From Thecamonas trahens ATCC 50062 (Eukaryota > Apusozoa > Apusomonadida > Apusomonadidae), in contig NW_013657644.1 in the NCBI RefSeq assembly GCF_000142905.1, forward strand, positions 246,992 through 310,991: DNA of 64,000 bases, in the 5' to 3' direction. The notes beneath the pieces are model-generated. The model was not told where the DNA came from. It did no database searches and saw nothing but the letters and a program-made list of their open reading frames with translations. The position numbers and the translations under genes were made by a program. Shown piece after piece: positions 49,029 to 56,795 of the stretch (positions are counted from its first letter, which is position 1; the number at the start of each line of letters is the position of its first letter).

Positions 49029-49558
49029 CAGACAGCCGACTGACCAACTGTGGACCTGTGAGCGGAACAGGATGCTGTGCCGAACCCACCGATGTCATGC
49101 ACATGTGTACCCAGAGTCTCGGTAACCGACCGAGTGGTCGTTCCGCTAGCTCGATGACTTGAAAGATTTCCATACGTTTACTGCGCTGGCCATCAATGTC
49201 AGCACATCGTACCGATTGGTACGGTACATGAGCGCCCATCGCAAGCTCGCGCGTAGTTTCGAGATCAAGGTAATGGGCGTCGGCATTGTGGTCGGGCATC
49301 GTTATCAGAAGATTGGGTGGGTGGCTGGCTGGGTGGCTTTCTGATCCTCTGGAGCCGATTGCGTCGATGCCATCGGAGCTCTTTGCAAAGTATGGTGCCA
49401 GCTACTTTGCCTCACGCTGCCGGTGGCGAGTGTCAGTGAGTGGCAGCAGACGCGGCGGCGACACTGGCTATCGTTGTACTCTGTCCACCGCTGCCGACCA
49501 TACGGTACACCTCACTCTACGGACACACACACACACACACACGAGTACCTGAAGGCAT
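49029..49558 (+). repeat. Direct repeat, copy 1 (530 bp)
   Basis: The copy runs from cagacagccgactgaccaac to gagtacctgaaggcat. It differs from copy 2 by about one substitution (gcggcggcgac versus gcggcgacgac) and one base at the end of the AC dinucleotide tract. It contains an AC tract near 49523-49542. Confidence 0.95.
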
Positions 49559-49579
49559 GAAATCGATTCAGAATAGGCC

Positions 49580-50110
49580 CAGACAGCCGACTGACCAACT
49601 GTGGACCTGTGAGCGGAACAGGATGCTGTGCCGAACCCACCGATGTCATGCACATGTGTACCCAGAGTCTCGGTAACCGACCGAGTGGTCGTTCCGCTAG
49701 CTCGATGACTTGAAAGATTTCCATACGTTTACTGCGCTGGCCATCAATGTCAGCACATCGTACCGATTGGTACGGTACATGAGCGCCCATCGCAAGCTCG
49801 CGCGTAGTTTCGAGATCAAGGTAATGGGCGTCGGCATTGTGGTCGGGCATCGTTATCAGAAGATTGGGTGGGTGGCTGGCTGGGTGGCTTTCTGATCCTC
49901 TGGAGCCGATTGCGTCGATGCCATCGGAGCTCTTTGCAAAGTATGGTGCCAGCTACTTTGCCTCACGCTGCCGGTGGCGAGTGTCAGTGAGTGGCAGCAG
50001 ACGCGGCGACGACACTGGCTATCGTTGTACTCTGTCCACCGCTGCCGACCATACGGTACACCTCACTCTACGGACACACACACACACACACACCGAGTAC
50101 CTGAAGGCAT
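49580..50110 (+). repeat. Direct repeat, copy 2 (531 bp)
   Basis: This is the second copy, 551 bp downstream of the first and separated from it by a 21-bp spacer. No terminal inverted repeat, transposase or target duplication is visible, so a tandem duplication is the simplest view. It ends about 70 bp before the WD-like gene. Confidence 0.95.
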
Positions 50111-50178
50111 TGTTGCGTTGCTTGTGTGCTTAGTATCTGTCTTGCGTGGTCGCTGCTCGGTTGTGACTGCTGGGTGAC

Positions 50179-51507
50179 ATGGCTCGTGGACGGACGGGAC
50201 GGAGCAGGGGACGAGGAGGAGCAGATAGTGGCAGTGCTGGTGGTAGCAGTACTGGTGGCAATGATGGAGGATCTGGGGCGAGGGCAAACAAGAAGGGCAG
50301 CGGAAAGGGTGGGCAAGGCAAGGGCAAGAGCAAGGCGGCTGGTTCGGGCGAGTCGGCCTTTGCGCCCGAGCCGACCTTGTGCTGCTTCCACGACAAGGCG
50401 GCAAAGGTGGAGATCGATGCGCTGGTGGCAACGCCGTGCATGCAAATCATGGTGTCGGGTGGTACAGATGGAACGTTGGCTATGTGGCTCCCGTTTGAGG
50501 TACTGGCGGAGGGCAAGGCCATTTCGATGAAGGCTCGTAAGGAGCATGGTATGTCGCTGGCGTACTCGGCCGTGCCTGAGGTCTGCTGGGCGTTCAAAAA
50601 GGAGCGGATCACCACCGGACTCTCACGGATGACGGTCAAAGCTGTCCGCGACGCAGCCCGGGGCACGGAAGCCGTTTCGGCACTCGCGCTCCACCCGGAG
50701 GCGGCGTGGATTGCGGCCGGTGGCGCCGACGGGTCTTTGGCGGTGCATGGCGTCCGCGGAGCGCCCGGCGCGCTGCTCGCCACGCTAGACGAGCATCGCG
50801 GGCGGGTCAACGGCCTTGCGCTGGTGGGTGATAGCAGTGAGACGGCACTTGTCTCTGTGGGGGCTGACGGCCTTGCGCGGGTGTACGACCTGAGCCACGG
50901 CGCGCCGAGCGTCGAGGTGGATCTCGCGACGCCACTGACTGCAGTGGCGGCGCTGGAGTCAGGGCTTGGACCGCGGGTGGCGCTCACCGACTTTGTGGGC
51001 ACAACCCGGGTGTGGGATGTTCGGACGAGCATCGATGAGGCGCTCGAGCTGCAGTCGCGGCTGTCAACGCCGGCGCTGTCGGTGGCGGTCGAGGGCGACG
51101 CTGTGTACGTCGGGCACCGCGAGCACCAGGGCTGGGCACACGTCATTGTCCACGACGTGACGGCTGGCAAGCTGCGGGCGGACATCAAAATGGAGTTTGG
51201 CTCGGGGCCCGCGCTGAGCATTGCGCCGATTCCACCCGGTGACTGGGCGGCTGGCCACATCATGGTCGGTTGCTCGAGCGGCGTCCACAAGTACGACGCC
51301 AGAAGCGCAAGCAGCAGGGAGACCCGGTTTGCCGGCTGTGTGGCTGGGCCGGAGACCCCGATTGCCGCCATTGTCACTGCTGTCGACCAGCCGCTGGTGG
51401 CCACTGCCGGCGGCTCGCGCGGCATGGTCATTCCCTCGGCAAGCAATGAGCTGTTTGTGTACACCGTTCCATCGCGGGGTGGTTCTGCTGCCTCACGTTC
51501 AAGCTGA
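50179..51507 (+). CDS. WD40-like beta-propeller protein
   Basis: This 442-residue protein begins with a Gly/Ser/Arg/Lys low-complexity head of about 55 residues (GRTGRSRGRGG, KGSGKGGQGKGKSK) and continues with WD-type blades: VSGGTDGTLAMW, AAGGADGSLAVH, VSVGADGLARVYD and TTRVWDVRTS. About six blades are discernible, enough for a propeller with a divergent closure. WD proteins act as scaffolds; no partner can be named. The RG/K head could bind RNA. The Met at 50179 is close to the end of the duplicated segment, so its promoter probably lies inside repeat copy 2. Confidence 0.75.
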   Translation: MARGRTGRSRGRGGADSGSAGGSSTGGNDGGSGARANKKGSGKGGQGKGKSKAAGSGESAFAPEPTLCCFHDKAAKVEIDALVATPCMQIMVSGGTDGTLAMWLPFEVLAEGKAISMKARKEHGMSLAYSAVPEVCWAFKKERITTGLSRMTVKAVRDAARGTEAVSALALHPEAAWIAAGGADGSLAVHGVRGAPGALLATLDEHRGRVNGLALVGDSSETALVSVGADGLARVYDLSHGAPSVEVDLATPLTAVAALESGLGPRVALTDFVGTTRVWDVRTSIDEALELQSRLSTPALSVAVEGDAVYVGHREHQGWAHVIVHDVTAGKLRADIKMEFGSGPALSIAPIPPGDWAAGHIMVGCSSGVHKYDARSASSRETRFAGCVAGPETPIAAIVTAVDQPLVATAGGSRGMVIPSASNELFVYTVPSRGGSAASRSS

Positions 51508-51543
51508 TGCTGATGCTGATTGTAAATGTCGACGATGGCAGTT

Positions 51544-51567
51544 GGGGGGGGGGGGGGGGGGGGGGGG
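51544..51567 (+). repeat. G24 homopolymer
   Basis: This is an uninterrupted run of 24 G between the WD-like and DUF218 genes. The length is likely approximate in any assembly and the run may fold as a G-quadruplex. Confidence 0.9.
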
Positions 51568-51673
51568 AGCATTGGCCTCGTCCGGTGACACTGCTCTGCT
51601 TGCGTTTGAAGGGGAGACTGGCGGCAGCGGGAGCAGGAGGAATAGTGGCTCGGAGCGAGGGCTGAGGACGGGT

Positions 51674-52558
51674 ATGGGGGAGATAGGAGGTCGACACGGG
51701 GGGAAGCGGCGTATACGACTGGCGGTTCTGGCTGGGGTGGTGGCGGCACTGGCAGTGGTCCTGGCGCTGTACGCACCGCGGCCGATGCACCGGCCGGCGC
51801 TGTTGGGCAGACTACATCATCCGGTGCCACGGCTGGCTGGCGCAAGTGAGCTGGTGGTGGTGGCTGGCCACACAGTGTTTGCCGGTGCGTCGTTTGTTGG
51901 GGCCATGGACTCACCCGATGGCTGGCTTCTCCAGCCTTATCAAGTGGCTCAGATCGATGCCATCCTCGACCACATCCGGACAGGCGTGGCCATTGCCGCA
52001 GCCAATCCAGAGGCGGTACTGGTCTTTACAGGCGGCGCAACGCATGCCGAGGTCCAGCGATCAGAAGCCGAGTCGTACCTGCATGCGGCAGACGCGGCAG
52101 ATTGGTTCGGCGAGCCAGAGGTGGCGCGGCGGACGGTGACCGAGAACGCCGCGCGCGACTCGCTGGAGAACCTGCTGTTCTCGATCTGTCGATTTCGCGA
52201 GGTGACGGGGCGGCTCCCGGCACGGATTACCGTCGTGTCGTTTGAGTTTAAGCGCAATCGCTTCACCAACGTCCATCGCGCCGCACTCGGCTTCCCGGCC
52301 GAGTGCTTCTCGTTTGTTGGCAACCACGTCGCGGATGATGCCAGCGCCGACCTCGACGCCCACACCCGCACCGCTTTTAGCGCTGATCCATTTGGTTGCG
52401 GCGCGCCGCTGGCCGCCAAGAAGCAGGCCCGTAACCCGTTTGCTACCTCGATCGGCTACCCGATGGGTTGTCCGGAGCTCTCGGCACTCTTTGAATGCGA
52501 GCTTGTGGATGCGACGCTGCTGCCGTGGGGCGATGGTGGCTGGTGCAGTGGCAATTGA
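51674..52558 (+). CDS. DUF218 (YdcF/ElyC-like) membrane-anchored protein
   Basis: This 294-residue protein has one N-terminal hydrophobic anchor (LAVLAGVVAALAVVLALYA). The DUF218 fold follows: ELVVVAGHTVFAG at the first strand, then PEAVLVFTGGATHAEV, SEAESYLHAA, TENAARDSLENLLFSICRF and ITVVSFEFKRNRF. The TGG, SEA and ENA-DSLENL elements are the family's hallmark and form a Rossmann-like pocket. Bacterial relatives act in envelope biogenesis; eukaryotic ones are found in fungi and plants, with unknown substrate. The ATG at 51674 directly precedes the anchor. It lies 166 nt after the WD-like gene on the same strand. Confidence 0.85.
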   Translation: MGEIGGRHGGKRRIRLAVLAGVVAALAVVLALYAPRPMHRPALLGRLHHPVPRLAGASELVVVAGHTVFAGASFVGAMDSPDGWLLQPYQVAQIDAILDHIRTGVAIAAANPEAVLVFTGGATHAEVQRSEAESYLHAADAADWFGEPEVARRTVTENAARDSLENLLFSICRFREVTGRLPARITVVSFEFKRNRFTNVHRAALGFPAECFSFVGNHVADDASADLDAHTRTAFSADPFGCGAPLAAKKQARNPFATSIGYPMGCPELSALFECELVDATLLPWGDGGWCSGN

Positions 52559-53130
52559 ACCCTGTTCCGACAATGAAGTCGGGTGGAACCGGCTGCGTGG
52601 CCTCTGGCAGTGCGAGTTGCGCGTCATGTCCGCGCGTCATGCCGCGCGTCATGTTGTCGCTAAAAACCAGCGGCGCGTTGGCGTAGGCAATGAATCCGGC
52701 GGAGCGGACGACACAAATTTTAAAAGAACAAAAACCTGGGCGCACGCGCCGACATCGGGTCAACGTTCGTATCTTCGGCAACGCTTCTCTCGCCTTTGCA
52801 GGCAGGGTAAGTGACGGCCTTGTACGGAAAGTGGTGCAGGTTTCTTCAGCAAGGAGTCACAAAGACGACAACCACCCAAGCACGTGTGTGACATTGTGCT
52901 CCATCCATCTACCTCTTTGTCGACATCGTGTTGCTGACGCTGAGGCTTTCCTTTCGCTCCGCGTCTCGGCTGCCTTTGTTCCGCTCGTGACGTCGGTGGT
53001 CGTCGACTGACACGTGGACCGCATCAAATTGGGCCATTCATTCGGTGGCGCTACGTTTTTTTTTCTTGTGCTTCTTCTTTCTCGAAGAGACATCACCACC
53101 GGCTACGGCTCTGGTTGCAGCGTGTGGCTG
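52559..53130. other. Leader region of the kinase gene with a predicted 5'UTR intron
   Basis: This is 572 nt without a protein domain. A strong donor (CAGG|GTAAGT) at 52807 and an acceptor (GGTTGCAG) ending at 53120 delimit a likely 314-nt intron. The kinase ATG lies only 10 nt after the acceptor, so exon 1 would be non-coding. Confidence 0.55.
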
Positions 53131-54735
53131 ATGACAGAGGCATCGTCGGCGCAGTCGCTCTCGGTGAGCAGCTCGCGGTACGCCAGCGAGTATGATGAGC
53201 TCGGCCAGCTCGGGTTTGGAGGCTTTGGCTCGGTGTTTCGGGTTCGCGCGCGGCTGGACGGGCACCTGTATGCGGTGAAAAAGGTGGTGCTCCCGCCCAA
53301 CGCCTCGCCACTGCCGGCGCGTGAGCGGAAGGAAGTACAGCTCCTTGCGCGGATCTCGAATCATCCGCACATTGTGCGCTACTTTTCGTCGTGGGTGGAG
53401 CGGGTGCTCCGGGCTGACGTCATGTGCGACGAGGACGACGAGTCGGGACTCGGCGAGTCGTGGTCGATGATCTCGCTGGCGTCGTCTGACTCGATCGGCG
53501 GGACCGCACGCGGGCTTTTCTTTCTCGACGAACACAGCAGCGAGAGTGGAGGGGATGATGACGGCAGCAATGCGCCGGTCGTGGAGGCGCGGGTGGGCGG
53601 CGAGGAAGTCGACGTGCTGTTTGTGCAGATGGAGCTGTGCTCGGACCTGACGCTCCGTGAGTGGCTGGACGATCCGGACCGGAGCGTGGACCGCGAGGTG
53701 AACCTGCGGATCCTGTCGCAGCTGCTTGCGGCACTGCAGCATGTGCACGCCTTTAACGTTGTTCATCGCGACATCAAGCCGGCCAACGTGTTCCTCGAGT
53801 CAAACACGGTTGTCAAGCTCGGCGACTTTGGCCTTGCGACGTCGATCTTTGAGCAGTGTGGGGTGCCGCCGCCGGCAGAGGCGAGCTCGGCAGGAGGCGG
53901 CGAGGCTGCATCGATGGGTCTGCTGAGGATCCCGAGTGCAGCAGCGCCTGGAGGTGGGTTGGGCACAGCGCGATCGATCCCGTCGGATGTGTCTGAGGCT
54001 GGCAACCTGACGCAGGGTCTCGGATCGACGTTGTACGCAGCGCCGGAGCAGGTCGATGGTGACGGGCGGTACGGAACCGGTGCCGACATGTTTTCGGTCG
54101 GCCTTGTGATGGTCGAGATGTTCCTCCCGCCGTTTACCACGATGATGGAGCGGGTGCGGACGCTCGAGGCGGCACGCGCAGGCCACCTCGATCCGCAGAT
54201 CTACTCAGCGTACCCGCAGGTGGCAGACCTCATTGCGTCCCTGCTTGTGGTGGACAGCGAGCGGCCGACGGCGGCGGCGCTGCTGCGGCACCCGGTGTTT
54301 GAGCCTGTGTGGGTCGGGTCGGCGACCGGCTCGGACATGGCATCGTACTCGCCGACCTCGTGGCACTGGGGCACGCCGCCGGCATCGCCTATGGGCGGCA
54401 GCAAAGCCGGGCGGGCACGGGCACACTCGGGTTTTGACGGCCCTTGGGAGCTGAGCGCCGAAGGCGGCGACGACCCCGGCAGCTCACCGGCCCGCGGCGC
54501 GTCGCCGCTCCTACGCGTCGCACCGCCGCCGAGCCCCTCGGGCTCACCGCCGTTTGCGCTCACCCCGCCGCCGTGTCATGGGTGCAGCCAGCGCGAGACA
54601 GGCATGGAAAAGCTGTCGACCAAGCTGCAGGCGTCGGAGGCGCGGGTGGCGCAGCTCGAGGCCTACATCCGCTCGCTCGGGGCGGTACCGCCGCTGGCGC
54701 CCGCGCCGTCGTCGCTACCGCGAACCTGGTCATGA
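53131..54735 (+). CDS. eIF2-alpha-kinase-like serine/threonine kinase
   Basis: This is a 534-residue protein kinase. The glycine loop is GQLGFGGFGSV (25-35), Lys 50 lies in YAVKK, HRDIKPANV is at 212-220, DFG at 232-234, and STLYAAPEQ near 299-307. An insert of about 70 acidic/Ser residues splits the N-lobe before VDVLFVQMELC, a hallmark of the GCN2/PERK/HRI/PKR group, as are YFSSWVER and the LYxxPEQ form. A second, Ser/Gly-rich insert lies between DFG and APE. The C-terminal 140 residues are disordered with a short coiled coil at the end (MEKLSTKLQASEARVAQLEA). It probably phosphorylates eIF2-alpha under stress, but no regulatory sensor domain is present, so the trigger is unknown. Its stop overlaps the SOSS-B gene. 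Confidence 0.82.
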   Translation: MTEASSAQSLSVSSSRYASEYDELGQLGFGGFGSVFRVRARLDGHLYAVKKVVLPPNASPLPARERKEVQLLARISNHPHIVRYFSSWVERVLRADVMCDEDDESGLGESWSMISLASSDSIGGTARGLFFLDEHSSESGGDDDGSNAPVVEARVGGEEVDVLFVQMELCSDLTLREWLDDPDRSVDREVNLRILSQLLAALQHVHAFNVVHRDIKPANVFLESNTVVKLGDFGLATSIFEQCGVPPPAEASSAGGGEAASMGLLRIPSAAAPGGGLGTARSIPSDVSEAGNLTQGLGSTLYAAPEQVDGDGRYGTGADMFSVGLVMVEMFLPPFTTMMERVRTLEAARAGHLDPQIYSAYPQVADLIASLLVVDSERPTAAALLRHPVFEPVWVGSATGSDMASYSPTSWHWGTPPASPMGGSKAGRARAHSGFDGPWELSAEGGDDPGSSPARGASPLLRVAPPPSPSGSPPFALTPPPCHGCSQRETGMEKLSTKLQASEARVAQLEAYIRSLGAVPPLAPAPSSLPRTWS

Positions 54736-55195
54736 CGGCCACGTCGCGCTGGACATGTTCGGCTCTTCAACAAACAGCATCTCAAACTCGCCCGTCCGCT
54801 CTAGCTTTCCCCTCTTGCCGCAGTACAGGATGAGATGACCAGCGTGGAGCTCGGTGTATCCGCCACGGAGGCTGAAGATCTCCCCGGGCTCCAGCATGCT
54901 CCCGACGTCATCCCACACCGCAAACGTGACAGAACCGGTGGCATCAGCCACCTTGAACGTCGTCACCTTTGCGCCCGACTTGATCGTCCGCACTCCTGTG
55001 TGACATTGTGGGTGAGCAGGACAGTTGTGAGTGTGTGTATGTGGAGCTGGCCGCCTGACCCGCGCGCCCTCCCGCCACCGACCCACCGACCAGCACAGGC
55101 ATACCGAGCTTGTCGAGCACCACAAATGCAGTGTTGACGACCCTCAGCTCGGGAGTGAGCTCAGCAATGGAGGCATCAACCCCTGTCTGGGCCAT
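54730..55195 (-). CDS. NABP: SOSS-B/NABP single-stranded DNA-binding protein
   Basis: This is a two-exon gene for a 118-residue OB-fold protein. Exon 1 is 55105-55195 (MAQTGVDASIAELTPELR to DKLG), the intron is 54996-55104 (109 nt, G|GTATGC donor, ACACAG acceptor), and exon 2 is 54730-54995. The junction codon is Gly, giving LDKLGVRTIKSGAKVTTFKVAD. The OB fold matches human SOSS-B1/B2 along its length: FKVADATGSVTFAVWDDVG, LEPGEIFSLRGGY and EFEMLFVEEPN. It should bind single-stranded DNA in double-strand break repair, and in animals works with Integrator subunits. It is convergent with the kinase gene, overlapping by 6 nt. Confidence 0.9.
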
Positions 55196-55432
55196 GGCAG
55201 GATCCTCGTCGAGATGAGTGTGGTCGTCACGACCAGATTGGGGGGGGGGGGGGGGGGGCAACCGACTCGTCCGCCTTGCCGACTTGCCCTGGCCTCAGCC
55301 CACGCCACTCCACTCACCACCACCACACCACCACCACCACCACCACCACCACTACACCACTACACCACACACACACACACATACACACAGACCACAGACC
55401 ACACACATTCCACAAACTCCATAGACGGTGAC

Positions 55433-56339
55433 ATGTCTGGAACACCATCCGCAAACCGTCGCACGCGGTCGTTGAAGGGTCGCCGTCGGGTCGCCACGCC
55501 CACCTCCAACCGCCAGGCCGTCAAGTTCCTGACCCAGAGGTAAGTGATGGACCTGGGAAGGAAGGAGGGGGGGGGAAGGGAGGGGAGGGGAGGGGAGGGG
55601 AGGGGAGGGGAGGGGAGATAGACTCATGCAGAAGGAACGGTTGGGAATCGATCGGGATCGGATGGTTGGGCTTGGGTTGTGGTGGATTGCGCGGTGTGTG
55701 TGGCTGGTGTCTGACGGGCGGATGGGGATGGGCTGGGTTGGGCGACTGGGGCTTGCGGGCGAGGGATTGTGTACTGGTGGTGGTGGTGGTGGTGGTATTG
55801 CTGCTTTGGTTGAATTCTGGTCGAAATCAATGCCCTCGTCTTCGGCGCTGTTGCTGTTGCTGGGCCATCGTCGCAGGGCCAAGGAGCGGGAGGCACGGAG
55901 GGAGGCCAAGCTGGCACAGCTGGATCACGAGCAAAGGGAGCTGGACTTTCAGTATGTGCAAAAGGTGAAAGAAGCCAACGATATGTTGTTGACGCTGGCA
56001 CCGACCAAGCAGTATCGGGTGTTCAAGGCTCATGCGCGGGCCGAGCTGCGCATCCACTTGTACCAGAAGGACGACCTGCTGAAGGACCTTTCCATCGACC
56101 GTTTCCGGCGCGAGTACAAGCGGCTGCTGGTAGAGATCGAGCGCCGCGAGTCGCAGGCTCGCATGGGTCTCTCTGCTCGCTCGCGCGCAGAGACGGCCAA
56201 GCAGCGGCGGCAGGCCACCCGGCAGGAGATGCAGTCTGTCCTTCTCGACACCACCCGGCTCATCGGCCGACTCCGCGATCAGCTCGAGGAGCTCGAGTCC
56301 AAGGGCGGGTCCTTCTCGCCCTACATCGAGCGCCGTTAG
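55433..56339 (+). CDS. Small charged coiled-coil protein, unknown
   Basis: Two exons are predicted: 55433-55539 and 55877-56339. Donor is CAGAG|GTAAGT and acceptor GTCGCAG|G, with compatible phase 2, giving 189 residues. Exon 1 is short and basic (RRTRSLKGRRRVATPT). Exon 2 is nearly all charged helix (AKEREARREAKLAQLDHEQR, DRFRREYKRLLVEIERRESQ) and ends RLIGRLRDQLEELESKGGSF. No family is recognised; such proteins occur as ciliary or centrosomal linkers. The intron of 337 nt carries a strong AGGGG repeat. Confidence 0.75.
55581..55615 (+). repeat. AGGGG pentamer repeat (seven copies) in an intron
   Basis: Seven perfect AGGGG units lie 41 nt after the splice donor of the small coiled-coil gene. 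Four or more G4 runs on the transcript strand could form a stable RNA G-quadruplex close to the 5' splice site. Confidence 0.9.
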
Positions 56340-56795
56340 CGCCTGCCTCTTTCCCATGGGCCCAGCATGGTGATCTTGACCTCACCCTCTTGCCCTTTCT
56401 GGACCGCATTCTGCTCGCTAGCATCTACTGTAGATCCGCATGAAGCCGTTTGCAAACGCCTTATCCCCATCATCACCTTCCCCATCTAGCACCACCATCC
56501 CCCAACAACAGTATGGCCATCAACAGTGTGGCCATCCACATCATGGCTGTCTTCATCATCGCCATCGCCATTGTCGCCATCACCAACATTAACATCATCG
56601 TCATCACCATCACCATCACTGGCCTCGCCACCATCACCATCATAATCACCCCAACCCCAACCCCAACCCCAACCCCAACCCCAACCCCACCCACTCTCCT
56701 CCCTCCCCCCTCCTCCTCCCTCCTCCACCACCAGCCAATCCCAGCACCGGCCAAACGGCCACCACTCCACTTTCTTGTGAACACCCAGCCAACTC
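56340..56795. other. Intergenic, ATC/CCCCAA-rich
   Basis: This is 456 nt with ATCATCRCC-like triplet repeats (56505-56640), then six CCCCAA units and a C-rich tract, leading into the start codon of the Ank-SH3-SAM gene. Frames stay open because of the triplet repeats; no gene is supported. Confidence 0.55.
56649..56688 (+). repeat. CCCCAA hexamer array (six units plus CCCC)
   Basis: Six perfect CCCCAA units occur in an intergenic region. The complement, TTGGGG, is a telomere-type repeat in some eukaryotes (ciliates), but here it is internal and short. Confidence 0.9.

Larger units (their letters stand above)
48964..50178. other. Intergenic region filled by a duplicated segment
   Basis: This is 1.2 kb between the divergent basic-protein and WD-like genes. 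Nearly all of it is two copies of one 530-bp segment (49029-49558 and 49580-50110). Short frames inside are the same in both copies (for example an 87-90-codon minus-strand frame starting MPDHNADAHY) but show no domain. Confidence 0.75.

Noticed and set aside
49159-49895. Identical short plus-strand frames (MKDFHTFTAL...) in both copies of the duplicated segment
   Set aside because: 61 codons, no domain, conserved only because the DNA is duplicated; not enough to call a gene.
49029-50110. Duplicated segment as a transposon
   Set aside because: No terminal inverted repeats, no LTR boundary (TG...CA), no transposase or reverse transcriptase, and no target-site duplication visible.
50130-51914. 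594-codon minus-strand frame across the WD-like gene
   Set aside because: Composition is a Ser/Ala/Pro shadow; the opposite strand has WD repeats.
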